A program made the position numbers and the translations under genes. A stretch of 64,000 nt of DNA, taken from positions 3,207,983 to 3,271,982 of the forward strand of contig NZ_FXXA01000002.1 in the NCBI RefSeq assembly GCF_900184265.1, in the 5' to 3' direction. The notes beneath the pieces are model-generated. The model saw only the letters and a list, made by a program, of their open reading frames with translations, was not told the origin of the DNA and did no database searches. Shown here one piece after another: positions 47,436-56,659 of this stretch. How positions within the stretch are numbered: position 1 is the first letter of the stretch; each line of letters opens with the position of its first letter. The DNA comes from Eggerthella timonensis (GTDB taxonomy: Bacteria > Actinomycetota > Coriobacteriia > Coriobacteriales > Eggerthellaceae).

Positions 47436-47759
47436 GTTCACGAACAGCGCCACCTTCTTGCCGGGCCACGCGATGTCGGGGTGCCCGGGCACCTTCCACT
47501 GCAGCCGGTAGCCCGTCAGGCCCGCCGCGCGCAGGCGCTGGCGCACGAGCAGCTCGGGCTTCGTGTTGCTGCGCTTGTTGCCCATCATCGACTTGCGCAC
47601 GGCCTCGCTCGATGCGGGCGGTGCCAGAAGCTTGGCGGGCGCAGGCAGCGCCGGACGCCCAAGACGGGCCGCCAGCGCGGGAAACGGCTCGTTTTCGGCC
47701 CTGAGGAACACCGTTAGCCAACCGTTACTTTTATGTGTAGTTCGAACCATGCCGCGCAT
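47427..47759 (-). pseudogene. vsr: vsr 5' fragment (N-terminal half)
   Basis: 111 codons from the ATG at 47759 encode an N-terminal extension of about 50 residues and the start of the Vsr fold: SEAVRKSMMGNKRSNTKPEL and PGHPDIAWPGKKVALFVNGC, with the catalytic Asp in PDIAW. The prophage cuts the frame after CF; the truncated product would end with two extra residues (DW) and lacks the catalytic His of CFWH. The rest is at 8217-8465. No DNA methyltransferase gene is next to it, so Vsr here would work with a methylase encoded elsewhere, or be an orphan. Confidence 0.93.
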
Positions 47760-47942
47760 GATACCACTGATTTCCCCAGGTGAATTATTCTCTCATCGAA
47801 ATAATAATCGCAACATTGAGCTTACAGGTTCTTTATTTTCTCAGGGTTTTCCCCGATAATGTGCAGTGCTGTTGTGCGCGTGCGCAAGCACGCACGTACG
47901 TTCGGGGCCTCCTGCCCCGATACCGAAATGGAGGGAAACCAA

Positions 47943-49562
47943 ATGGAACAGCCTATGAAAGCGTCTTTGTCTCGCCGCACGTTTCTGGCGGGCAGCGCCG
48001 TTGCAGCCGCAGCGGCCGGCCTGAGCCTGGCCGGTTGCGGTGGCGGCAGCACGACGGACACCCCGTCGACCGATGCGGGCACGACCGACACCGGTGCGGC
48101 CGCTCAGGGCGGCACGCTGACCGGCGCCTGCGCCTACACGTCCACCAACGTCAACCCGGTCGGCCTCAACGGCGGCTCGGCGCTCATGCTGGCGGCCACG
48201 TGGCACGTGTTCGAGGGCCTGTACGACCTCGACCTGCACACCTACAAGACCTACAACGCGCTTGCCGCCGGCGAGCCCACGAAGGTCTCCGACACCGAGT
48301 ACGAGGTCGCCCTGCGCGACGGCGCCAAGTTCTCCGACGGCACGGACGTGACCACGGCCGACGTGGTGAACGCGTTCGAGCTGAACATGGCCGACGCCAC
48401 CTGCGGCGCCTTCCTGTCGTTCATCGACACGGTGGCCGCCAAGGACGACAAGACGGTGACCATCACGCTCAAGTACCCCTTCGACAGCCTGCTCAAGGGC
48501 CGTCTGAGCGTGGTCAAGGTGTTCCCCGCGTCCCTGACCGACGATCAGCTGAAGACCATGCCCATCGGCTCCGGCCCGTGGAAGTACGACACGGTGAACG
48601 GCGACGACGGCGGCACCATCAAGTTCCTGCCGAACGAGAACTACAACGGCACCTACGTGCCCACGGCCGACGAGATGCATTGGAACATCCTGCTTGACAA
48701 CACGGCCCGCACGACCGCCCTGCAGGAGGCCACGGTCCAGGTCATGGAGAACGTGCCCGACGCCAACGCCGAGCAGCTCACGGCCGCCGGCGCGTCCGTC
48801 GACTACATCCAGGGCTTCAACCAGCCGTTCTTCATGTTCAACACGCTGAAGGAGCCCTTCAACGACAAGCGCGTCCGCCAGGCGTTCTACTATGCCGTCG
48901 ACGTGGACAAGCTCATCAACAACCAGATGGCCGGCCATGCTGCCGCCGTCGAGGGCTTCCTGAACAAGGAGCATCCGAACTTCCACAAGGCGTCCACGGT
49001 GTACACGCACGACGTGGAGAAGGCGAAGAGCCTGCTGGCGGAAGCCGGTGCCGAGAACCTGGCCTTCACGCTCGTCGTGAACAACAACTGGGTGAAGGAC
49101 CTCGCCCCGCAGATCAAGGAAGACCTCAAGGCCGCGGGCGTCGACTGCACCATCGCCGAACAGAAGATCAACTGGAGCGAGTACGCCGAGTCCGCCGACG
49201 TGCTGTCCTACGACGTCATGCTCACCCCGGGCGACCCGACCTGCTTCGGCAACGACCCCGACCTGCTGATGTCCTGGTGGTACGGCGACAACATCTGGAC
49301 CCAGGGCCGCACGTGCTGGAAGAAGGCCGGCGACGGCAAGTTCGACGAGCTGCAGACGCTCATGCAGCAGGCTCGCGAAGCCACCGGCAACGAGCAGCAG
49401 GAGCTGTGGAACAAGTGCTTCGACCTGCTGGCCGAAGAAGTGCCGCTGTACCCGCTGTTCCATCGTGCGGTCGCCACCGGCTACCAGGCCGAGCAGATCA
49501 CCGGCTTCGAGCCCATCGCCACGACGGGCCTCGTGTTCCTCGGCGCCAGCGCGAAGGCGTAA
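47943..49562 (+). CDS. ABC transporter substrate-binding lipoprotein, peptide family (SatA-like)
   Basis: 539 residues of the SBP_bac_5 (DppA/OppA) family. The N-terminus has both a twin-arginine motif (LSRRTFLAG, about 9-17) and a lipobox LAGC with Cys near 32, so it is a Tat-exported lipoprotein. Family segments include LMLAATWHVFEGLYDLDLHT, YEVALRDGAKFSDGTDVTTA and NDKRVRQAFYYAVDVDKLIN. The context with nanA, nanK and nanE suggests it may bind sialic acid, as the peptide-family SatABCD importer of Haemophilus ducreyi does; peptides remain possible. The ATG at 47943 follows GGAGGGAAACCAA. Confidence 0.9.
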   Translation: MEQPMKASLSRRTFLAGSAVAAAAAGLSLAGCGGGSTTDTPSTDAGTTDTGAAAQGGTLTGACAYTSTNVNPVGLNGGSALMLAATWHVFEGLYDLDLHTYKTYNALAAGEPTKVSDTEYEVALRDGAKFSDGTDVTTADVVNAFELNMADATCGAFLSFIDTVAAKDDKTVTITLKYPFDSLLKGRLSVVKVFPASLTDDQLKTMPIGSGPWKYDTVNGDDGGTIKFLPNENYNGTYVPTADEMHWNILLDNTARTTALQEATVQVMENVPDANAEQLTAAGASVDYIQGFNQPFFMFNTLKEPFNDKRVRQAFYYAVDVDKLINNQMAGHAAAVEGFLNKEHPNFHKASTVYTHDVEKAKSLLAEAGAENLAFTLVVNNNWVKDLAPQIKEDLKAAGVDCTIAEQKINWSEYAESADVLSYDVMLTPGDPTCFGNDPDLLMSWWYGDNIWTQGRTCWKKAGDGKFDELQTLMQQAREATGNEQQELWNKCFDLLAEEVPLYPLFHRAVATGYQAEQITGFEPIATTGLVFLGASAKA

Positions 49563-49594
49563 GCGCACGCATCATCTGAGGTAAACGCAACGAA

Positions 49595-49624
49595 AGGGCT
49601 CGCTCCGCAAGGGGCGGGCCCTTG
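49595..49624 (+). terminator. Hairpin after substrate-binding gene
   Basis: AAGGGC...GCCCTT with an inner stem, followed by TGCTTTT. It probably lowers transcription into the following genes, so that the binding protein is made in excess. Confidence 0.7.
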
Positions 49625-49643
49625 CTTTTGAGAAAGAGGCCCC

Positions 49644-50528
49644 ATGCGATCCATCTCCATTCTCGGTGACTCCATCAGCACGTTCGACGGATGCAACCCG
49701 CCGGGTTACCGCGTGTTCTACGAGGGCGAGCGCCGCGCGAGCACCGGCGTGCAGAACCCCGCCGACACCTGGTGGTCCCAGGTGGTCGCCCGCTTGGGCG
49801 CACGCCTGCTGGCGAACAGCTCCTTCTCGGGCAGCCTCGTGGAAGGAGCGGGCTTTCCTGCCGGAAGCAGCCAGGAGCGCATCGACGCCCTGGCCGAAGA
49901 CGGCGTGCAGCCCGATGTCGTCATCGTGTTCATGGGCATCAACGACTACGGCTGGGGCGGCGCGGCGGCGCAGGCCGCCGGTCGCGGCAACGCGCTGCCC
50001 GCAACGCTCGACCTCGACGCCATCGCACCGCACGCCCCCGGATACGCCTCCCCCGACGCCGTCGCGCGATTCCGCGCCGCCTACGACCTGCTGCTCAGCC
50101 GGCTGCGCGCAACGTATCCGCAGACCGACGTGTGGTGCTGCACGCTCTGCCCTGGCCGCGTGGCAGGCGAGGAACGCCCCACGTTCGCCTGGAATCTGCG
50201 CGGCGCGCCGTTTCGCGCCTACAACGACGCCATCCGCACGTCGGCGCGCGAGCACGGCTGCCGCGTGGCCGACCTCGAGGCCTACGGCGTCGACTACGAG
50301 GCCGTGGACGGCACCCATCCCGACGCGCGCGGCATGCGCCAGCTGGCCGCGATGGTCGCGTCGTGCGTCGAGGACGGAGACGCCGACGCGCGCTCGCTGC
50401 CAGCCGGCCTCTTCGACGCCTCCTTGCGCTCCGAAGAGCTCTGCCGCGGCGACGCGTGCGTGGGCTGCGCGCACGCGCGCGGCACGGGAAGCAGCTGGTT
50501 TCTCGTGTGCGAGCGGGGCCGGGAATAG
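49644..50528 (+). CDS. SGNH/GDSL hydrolase, possible sialate O-acetylesterase
   Basis: 294 residues. Block I SILGDSISTFDG carries the nucleophile Ser, block III VFMGINDYGWG the Asn, and DGTHPDARG the Asp/His pair, all in the SGNH order. No signal peptide is seen, so it acts in the cytoplasm. The last 40 residues hold five or so cysteines (CRGDACVGCAHA), an unusual tail. Between a binding protein and permease of a sialic-acid cluster it could remove O-acetyl groups from imported sialic acids. AAGAGGCCCC precedes the ATG. Confidence 0.82.
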   Translation: MRSISILGDSISTFDGCNPPGYRVFYEGERRASTGVQNPADTWWSQVVARLGARLLANSSFSGSLVEGAGFPAGSSQERIDALAEDGVQPDVVIVFMGINDYGWGGAAAQAAGRGNALPATLDLDAIAPHAPGYASPDAVARFRAAYDLLLSRLRATYPQTDVWCCTLCPGRVAGEERPTFAWNLRGAPFRAYNDAIRTSAREHGCRVADLEAYGVDYEAVDGTHPDARGMRQLAAMVASCVEDGDADARSLPAGLFDASLRSEELCRGDACVGCAHARGTGSSWFLVCERGRE

Positions 50529-50718
50529 CCTCGACGGCACGCCCGCTCCGGCGGCGTCGGATATGGCTCAAGATCGCTCTTATTTCTCTGCATAATCACC
50601 GCAGATCAGATAAAATACGGTTGGTTGTCTACACGCTTACCGCGCCTGCGCGCGCGATGCAGGCAGCAGTTGTCAGTGCAAGCGGGCTTTCGGGCCCACG
50701 AAGCGAAAGGGGGATACG

Positions 50719-51675
50719 GTGAGCAACCTGCTACGATTAATCGGAAGACGCCTCATAGCGCTGCCGATCATGATCTTCGGTGTCACCATCCTCGTCTTCT
50801 TCATCATGGCGCTCTCTCCCATCGACCAGGCGTATTCGGTCCTTGGCGAGAATGCCACTGAAGCCCAAGCCGAGCAGTATCGCGAGGAGCACGGATTGAA
50901 CGATCCCGTCCTCGTCCAATACGGCAACTTCATCGTCGGCCTATTCCAAGGCGACCTGGGCACCTACGGCGCGAACAGCGCTTCGGTGGCCGACCGCATC
51001 GGAGAGGCGCTGCCCGTCACGTTGCAGCTGACGTTCTTCGGCCTCATCATCGGCGTGGTGATCGCGGTGATCTTAGGCGTGATCTCGGCCCTGTACCGAG
51101 ATCGATGGCCCGACCAGATCATCCGCGTGTTCTCCATCGCCTGCATCGCGACGCCGTCGTTCTGGCTGGCGGTGCTCATGATCCTTCTGTTCTCGTCGAT
51201 GCTGCATGTGCTGCCCGCCTCCGGGCCGCTGCCCTCCATCACGGCCGATCCCGCCGGATGGTTCGCCCGCATGGCCATGCCGGCCTTCGCGCTGGGCATC
51301 CCCGTAGCCGGACAGCTCACCCGCGTCATCCGCACGTCCATGGTCGAGGAGCTCGACAAGGACTACGTGCGCACGGCCCTCGGCGCCGGCATCCCGAAGC
51401 GCATCGTGGTGGCCCGCAACGTGTTGCGCAACGCGCTGATCACCCCCGTGACGGTGCTCGGCCTGCGCATCGGCTACCTCATCGGCGGCGCCGTGGTCAT
51501 CGAGGTCATCTTCAACCTCCCCGGCATGGGCATGGCCATCCTCTCGGGCATCCAGTCCAGCTACACGATGCTCGTGCAGGGCGTCGTGCTCGTGGTGGCC
51601 ATCACGTTCATCGTTATCAACATTATCGTGGATATGCTTTATATCCTGATCGATCCGCGAATCAGGACGGTGTAG
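50719..51675 (+). CDS. ABC transporter permease (DppB type)
   Basis: 318 residues, six transmembrane segments: N-terminal IALPIMIFGVTILVFFIMAL, then FGLIIGVVIAVILGVISALY and others. The EAA loop is RTALGAGIPKRIVVARNVLR. GTG start at 50719 after GGGGGATACG. It forms the first membrane half of the importer. It shares an operon with the next two genes, four bases apart. Confidence 0.94.
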   Translation: MSNLLRLIGRRLIALPIMIFGVTILVFFIMALSPIDQAYSVLGENATEAQAEQYREEHGLNDPVLVQYGNFIVGLFQGDLGTYGANSASVADRIGEALPVTLQLTFFGLIIGVVIAVILGVISALYRDRWPDQIIRVFSIACIATPSFWLAVLMILLFSSMLHVLPASGPLPSITADPAGWFARMAMPAFALGIPVAGQLTRVIRTSMVEELDKDYVRTALGAGIPKRIVVARNVLRNALITPVTVLGLRIGYLIGGAVVIEVIFNLPGMGMAILSGIQSSYTMLVQGVVLVVAITFIVINIIVDMLYILIDPRIRTV

Positions 51676-51679
51676 CAAC

Positions 51680-53707
51680 ATGGTGAAACTACGTGGAAAC
51701 CTCACTGAGAAGATGGAAGCCAACCCCGGCAAGGTGCATTTCCGCCGCTGGAAGGCCATGAGCATCGGATCGCGCATCTCGCTGGTCGTGCTCGTTCTCA
51801 TCGCGATGATCGCCGTGCTGGCCAACGTCATCGCCCCGCACGACCCGTTCCAGATCTTCACGGCACGCCAGGCTCCCGACGCCCAGTTCCTGTTCGGCAC
51901 CGACGACAAGGGCCGCGACGTGCTGTCGCGCATGATGTACGGCGCGCGCTACTCGCTCGTCATCGGCCTCGGCGCCACGGCCTTCGCGCTCATCTGCGGC
52001 TCCATCATCGGCGCCATCGCCGCGGTGTCGCGCAAATGGGTGTCGGAAGTCATCATGCGCATCCTCGACGTCGTCATGTCCTTCCCCGGCATCGCGCTGG
52101 CCGCCACGTTCGTCATCGCGTTCAAGCCCTCGGTGCCCTCGCTCATCTTCGCCATCGGCTTTCTGTACATCCCGCAGATCGCGCGCATCGTGCGCGCCAA
52201 CGTGGTGAGCGAGTACAACCAGGATTACGTGCGCGCCGTCGTCGTGTCGGGCGCCCGCGCCCCGTGGATCCTCGTGAAGCACGTCATCCGCAACTGCATC
52301 GCCCCGGTCATGGTGTTCACCATCGTGCTCGTGGCCGACGCCATCGTGTTCGAGGCCTCGCTGTCGTTCATCTCGGCCGGCATCCCCGAGCCGACGCCGA
52401 CGTGGGGCAACATCTTGTCCGACGCGCGTGCGGGCGTGCTGGCGGGCCGTTGGTGGCAGGCGCTGTTCCCGGGCCTCGCCATCATGATCACCGTGCTGTG
52501 CCTCAACATCCTGTCCGAGGGCATCACCGACGCCATGGCCGCTGCGCCGAAGGCGCCGGTCAAGGCCGCCGACGACGCGCTGGCCGCCAACCGCGAGGCC
52601 GACAAGATGGTCGCCGACCCGACGCTGGCCTACGCCGCCCAGGCCGAGATGCTCGAGCAGCGCCTCTCCCAGCTGCAGGCCATCGAGAAGACGCGCACCG
52701 ACCGCTTCGAGGCGCGCACCGACGTGCCGCCCATCCTGGAAGTCAAGGACCTGTGCATCAAGTTCCCGCGCCACGGCGACGTGAACGTGGTCGACCACGT
52801 GAGCTTCGTGGTGCGCCCGCGCCAGACCATGGGCCTCGTGGGCGAGTCCGGCTGCGGCAAGTCCATCACCTCGCTCACCATCATGGGCCTGCTCGACCCG
52901 AAGGCCACCGTCACGGGCGAGGTGCTCTACGACGGGCAGAACCTGCTCGACATGAACCAGAAGCAGATGAACGCCCTGCGCGGCCGCGAGATCGCCATGA
53001 TCTACCAGGACGCGCTGTCCTCGCTCAACCCGTCCATGCTCATCAAGGCGCAGATGAAGCAGCTCACCAAGCGCGGCGGCACACGCACGGCCGAGGAGCT
53101 GCTGGAGCTTGTGGGCCTCGACCCGAAGCGCACGCTGGACTCCTACCCCCACGAGCTGTCGGGCGGCCAGCGCCAGCGCGTGCTCATCGCCATGGCGCTG
53201 ACGCGCGACCCGAAGGTCATCATCGCCGACGAGCCCACCACGGCCCTCGACGTGACCGTGCAGAAGCAGGTCATCGACCTTTTGAACAAGCTGCAGAAGG
53301 AGCTGGGCTTCGCGATGGTGTTCGTGAGCCACGACCTCGCGCTCGTCGCCGAAGTGGCCAACTCCATCACCGTCATGTACGCCGGCCAGGTGGTCGAGCA
53401 GGGTCCCGTCACCGACATCCTGTGCCACCCCGTGCACGAGTACACGCGCGGCCTCTTGGGCTCGGTGCTGTCCATCGAAGCCGGCGGCACGCGTCTGCAC
53501 CAGGTGCCCGGCAGCGTTCCCAGCCCCAAGGACTTCCCCGAGGGCGACCGCTTCACGCCGCGTTCGAGCCATCCTGACAAGGTCTCGCAGCTGCGTCCGG
53601 TGCTCAAGCGCGTTGCCGACACCGATCACTACTTCGCCGAGCTGCCCGACAGCGAGCTCAAGCGCCTCGGCATCAAACCGTACGTCCCAGGAGGTGCCAT
53701 CATATGA
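51680..53707 (+). CDS. ABC permease-ATPase fusion (DppC-DppD type)
   Basis: 675 residues. The first 290 are a DppC-like permease with N-terminal cytoplasmic stretch, membrane segments (LVVLVLIAMIAVLANVIAPH) and an EAA loop VVSGARAPWILVKHVIRN. After a linker (about 290-350) comes a nucleotide-binding domain with GLVGESGCGKSITSL (Walker A), LSGGQRQR (signature) and VIIADEPTTALDV (Walker B). The C-terminal extension has the Opp-type VPGSVPSPKDFPEGDRF. Fusion of permease and ATPase is rarer than separate genes but known in the peptide family. Confidence 0.94.
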   Translation: MVKLRGNLTEKMEANPGKVHFRRWKAMSIGSRISLVVLVLIAMIAVLANVIAPHDPFQIFTARQAPDAQFLFGTDDKGRDVLSRMMYGARYSLVIGLGATAFALICGSIIGAIAAVSRKWVSEVIMRILDVVMSFPGIALAATFVIAFKPSVPSLIFAIGFLYIPQIARIVRANVVSEYNQDYVRAVVVSGARAPWILVKHVIRNCIAPVMVFTIVLVADAIVFEASLSFISAGIPEPTPTWGNILSDARAGVLAGRWWQALFPGLAIMITVLCLNILSEGITDAMAAAPKAPVKAADDALAANREADKMVADPTLAYAAQAEMLEQRLSQLQAIEKTRTDRFEARTDVPPILEVKDLCIKFPRHGDVNVVDHVSFVVRPRQTMGLVGESGCGKSITSLTIMGLLDPKATVTGEVLYDGQNLLDMNQKQMNALRGREIAMIYQDALSSLNPSMLIKAQMKQLTKRGGTRTAEELLELVGLDPKRTLDSYPHELSGGQRQRVLIAMALTRDPKVIIADEPTTALDVTVQKQVIDLLNKLQKELGFAMVFVSHDLALVAEVANSITVMYAGQVVEQGPVTDILCHPVHEYTRGLLGSVLSIEAGGTRLHQVPGSVPSPKDFPEGDRFTPRSSHPDKVSQLRPVLKRVADTDHYFAELPDSELKRLGIKPYVPGGAII

Positions 53708-54564
53708 GCGAGCAGGAGCGCATGAACGCGGGCGTCCAGCCCGCAGCGGAGGCGGGCGAGCCCACCCCCATCATCTTCCTCGACGATATCCGCGTGACGT
53801 TCAAGACGCGCACGGGCTCCATCCTGCACCCGAACAAGGTGCAAGCCGTGCGCGGCCTCACCCTCAAGCTCATGCCGGGCCAGACGCTCGGCATCGTGGG
53901 CGAGTCCGGCTGCGGCAAGTCCACCACGGCCAACGTGATGTGCGGCCTGCAGCAGCCCACGTCGGGCAAGGTGTACTTCAAGGGCCAGGACGTGACGAAG
54001 CGCACGGCCGCCGAGCGGCGCCTCATCGGCCGCGTGATCTCGGTGGTGTTCCAGGATCCCGCGACGGCGCTCAACGCCCGCATGAGCGTGCACGATCAGC
54101 TCATGGACCCGCTCGTGGTGCACAAGGTGGGCGACAAGAATTCGCGCGAGCGTCGCGTGCTCGACCTCATCGAGATGGTGGGCCTGCCGAACTCCGTGCT
54201 CGACGCCCTGCCGGGCCAGCTGTCCGGCGGCCAGCGCCAGCGCGTCGCCATCGCGCGCGCCCTGTCGCTCGAACCCGACGCCATCATCGCCGACGAGCCC
54301 ACGAGCGCGCTGGACGTGTCGGTGCGCGCGCAGATCCTGAACCTGCTCATGGACCTCAAGCGCGATCTCGGCCTGTCCATGGTGTTCATCAGCCACGACA
54401 TCCAGACGGTGCGCTACATCTCCGACCAGATCATCGTGATGAACGCCGGCGAGGCCGTGGAGCGCGGCGCGTCGAAGGACGTGTTCGAGCGCCCTCAGCA
54501 CGACTACACGAAGTTGTTGCTGGGCGCAGCCCCATCGCTGCTCCACCCTGAATTGGGCAAGTAG
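53704..54564 (+). CDS. ABC transporter ATP-binding protein (DppF type)
   Basis: 286 residues: GIVGESGCGKSTTANVMCGL (Walker A), LSGGQRQRVAIARALSLEPD (signature) and AIIADEPTSALDVSVRAQIL (Walker B). It is the second ATPase of the importer and pairs with the ATPase half of the fused protein. ATGA overlap with the fused gene. Confidence 0.95.
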   Translation: MSEQERMNAGVQPAAEAGEPTPIIFLDDIRVTFKTRTGSILHPNKVQAVRGLTLKLMPGQTLGIVGESGCGKSTTANVMCGLQQPTSGKVYFKGQDVTKRTAAERRLIGRVISVVFQDPATALNARMSVHDQLMDPLVVHKVGDKNSRERRVLDLIEMVGLPNSVLDALPGQLSGGQRQRVAIARALSLEPDAIIADEPTSALDVSVRAQILNLLMDLKRDLGLSMVFISHDIQTVRYISDQIIVMNAGEAVERGASKDVFERPQHDYTKLLLGAAPSLLHPELGK

Positions 54565-54583
54565 CGCCCACCCCGTTTTGCCC

Positions 54584-54611
54584 GCGCCCCCGGTTTGCGA
54601 TCCGGGGGCGC
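54584..54611 (+). terminator. Intrinsic terminator of the ABC operon
   Basis: GCGCCCCCGG pairs with CCGGGGGCGC over an eight-base loop, followed by TTTCTTT. Confidence 0.9.
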
Positions 54612-54706
54612 TTTCTTTGTGGTGACCTGCCCTCATTCGTTGACGCTTGCGCTGAGGGAGTTTACCCTTTTACCGTTTACCGACGAACGAAGAGAGGCTT
54701 GTTCCT

Positions 54707-55699
54707 ATGACTGATTCACCGTTCCGCGGCGTCATCCCCCCGGTCGTCATCCCGCTGACCGAGAAGCGCCAGCTCGACCTCGAAGCGCTCGAGCGCTCCA
54801 TCAACCGCATGATCGAGGCCGGCGTCGACGGTCTGTTCTTCCTGGGATCCTCCGGCGAGGTGGCCTTCCTCACCGACGCGCAGCGCTACCATGTGCTGCA
54901 GGAGGCCATCGCCATGGTTCACGGCCGAGTGCCGGTGCTCACGGGCATCATCGACATGGAGACCATGCGCGTGGTCGACCAGGCCAAGCGCGCCACGGGC
55001 TACGGCGTGGACGCCCTCGTGGCCACCGCCCCCTTCTACGCCCTCGGCGGCCCCAAAGAGGTGGAGCGCCACTTCCGCGCCATCCGCGAGTACACCGACC
55101 TGCCGCTGTTCGCCTACGACCTGCCTGCGTGCGTGCACACGAAGCTCGACCCCACGATGCTCGTACGCCTCGGCGAGGACGGCGTGCTGCAAGGCGTGAA
55201 GGACTCCTCGGGCGACGACGTGTCGTTCCGCTGGCTGTGCCTGCAGAACGAGGACGCCGGCCACCCGCTGCAGCTGCTGACCGGCCACGAGGTGGTCGTC
55301 GACGGCGCGTACCTCAGCGGCGCCGACGGTTCGGTGCCGGGCCTCGCGAACATCGACCCGGCCAGCTACGTGGAGCAATGGCGCGCGGCGCAGGCCGGCG
55401 ACTGGGAGCGCGTGCGCGAGATCCAGAACCACCTCGCCCGCCTCATGTTCGTCACGCGCGAAGTGAAGGCCACCGTGGGCTTCGGCGCCGGCGTGGGCGC
55501 GTTCAAAACGGCGCTGTGGCAGATGGGCGTGTTCAACACGAACCAGATGCGCGAGCCCGTGTGCGCGCTCGAGGGCGAAGACGTGGAGCACATCGTCGAG
55601 GTGCTGAAGGGCGCAGGCCTCATGGACGCCGACGCGCCGGTTCGCCAGGCGCACTGGGATGCGTGCCCCGTCGTCCCCGGCACCCCGGCCTGCAAGTAG
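54707..55699 (+). CDS. nanA: Dihydrodipicolinate synthase/N-acetylneuraminate lyase family aldolase
   Basis: 330 residues of the DapA/NanA class I aldolase family. FLGSSGEVAFLT carries the family's GSTGE-like turn, FAYDLP the catalytic Tyr, and LQGVKDSSGDDVSF the Schiff-base Lys. Next to ROK kinase and NanE it most likely splits sialic acid to pyruvate and N-acetylmannosamine; DapA-type activity is possible since the families overlap. The C-terminal region (about 290-330) is longer than usual. GAAGAGAGGCTTGTTCCT precedes the ATG. Confidence 0.85.
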   Translation: MTDSPFRGVIPPVVIPLTEKRQLDLEALERSINRMIEAGVDGLFFLGSSGEVAFLTDAQRYHVLQEAIAMVHGRVPVLTGIIDMETMRVVDQAKRATGYGVDALVATAPFYALGGPKEVERHFRAIREYTDLPLFAYDLPACVHTKLDPTMLVRLGEDGVLQGVKDSSGDDVSFRWLCLQNEDAGHPLQLLTGHEVVVDGAYLSGADGSVPGLANIDPASYVEQWRAAQAGDWERVREIQNHLARLMFVTREVKATVGFGAGVGAFKTALWQMGVFNTNQMREPVCALEGEDVEHIVEVLKGAGLMDADAPVRQAHWDACPVVPGTPACK

Positions 55700-55712
55700 C
55701 CGGGGGCACCGC

Positions 55713-56657
55713 ATGAGCGTCGAATACCCGTGCACGATCGCCGCCCTCGACGTGGGCGGCACGAAAATGGCGGGGGCGCTTGTGCGCTACCCCGCCGCCG
55801 GCGCTGCGCCGGAGGTTGTTGCGCTGCGCAGCGTTCCCACCGAAGCCGGTCGCGGCGGCGATGCCGTGCTCGACACGCTGACCGCCCTCGTCGGCGACGT
55901 GGCGGCCGATGCCGACGGCACCATCGCCGGCATCGGCGTGGGGACGGCCGGGTGCGTGGACGTGCGCACGGGCGGCATCGCGTTCGCCAACGAGCTCATG
56001 CCCGGCTGGACCGGCCAACCCGTCGCCGCGCACCTGGGCGCCACGTTCGGCCTGCCCGTGGCCGTGCTCAACGACGTGAAGGCGCACGCCCTCGGCGAAG
56101 CCCGCTGGGGCGCGGCGCGCGGCGCGCAGACCTGCCTCGTCATCGCCGCGGGCACCGGACTCGGCGGCGCCGTCGTGGCGGAAGGCCGCGTGCTGCTGGG
56201 CGCGCACGGGTTCGCCGGTGAGCTGGGGCGCACGCCCTGCCCCGACGCGCTCGGCACGCCGCGCACGTGCGGCACCGCAAGCGAGCTGGAGTCCATCGCC
56301 GCCGGCAGCGGCATCGAGGCCCGCTACGTCGCCGCCGGAGGCGAGCGCGTCGCCGGCGGCGAGATCGCGCGCCGCGCCGCGGACGGCGAGGAGCTCGCCG
56401 GGCGCGTCATTCGCGAGGCGGGCGCGGTCCTCGGCGAGGCCATCGCCACGTGGGCCGACCTGCTCGACCCCGAGTTCGTCGTGCTCTCCGGCTCGGTATG
56501 CAACGCCGGGCCCCTATGGCGCGCGGCTCTGCACGAGGGCTTCGAGCGGCAAGCCCCTCCCATCATGCACGGACTGCCCATCGTCGACGCCGCGCTGGGT
56601 GGCCGAGCCCCCCTCGTCGGCGCCGCCGAATACCTGCTCGACTCCTTGAAAGGATGA
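55713..56657 (+). CDS. nanK: ROK-family sugar kinase, probable N-acetylmannosamine kinase
   Basis: 314 residues. ALDVGGTKMAGALV is the phosphate-binding loop, LNDVKAHALGEARWG carries the catalytic Asp, and AAGTGLGGAVV the second phosphate motif. The ROK zinc site is reduced: only two Cys (CPDALGTPRTC) stand where CxCGxxGC is usual. In this context it would phosphorylate N-acetylmannosamine. The ATG at 55713 follows GGGGGCACCGC; 13 bases separate it from nanA. Confidence 0.88.
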   Translation: MSVEYPCTIAALDVGGTKMAGALVRYPAAGAAPEVVALRSVPTEAGRGGDAVLDTLTALVGDVAADADGTIAGIGVGTAGCVDVRTGGIAFANELMPGWTGQPVAAHLGATFGLPVAVLNDVKAHALGEARWGAARGAQTCLVIAAGTGLGGAVVAEGRVLLGAHGFAGELGRTPCPDALGTPRTCGTASELESIAAGSGIEARYVAAGGERVAGGEIARRAADGEELAGRVIREAGAVLGEAIATWADLLDPEFVVLSGSVCNAGPLWRAALHEGFERQAPPIMHGLPIVDAALGGRAPLVGAAEYLLDSLKG

Positions 56658-56659
56658 AC

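Noticed and set aside
47841-49568. Long minus-strand open frame opposite the binding protein
   Set aside because: Antisense shadow caused by codon bias, no ribosome site.
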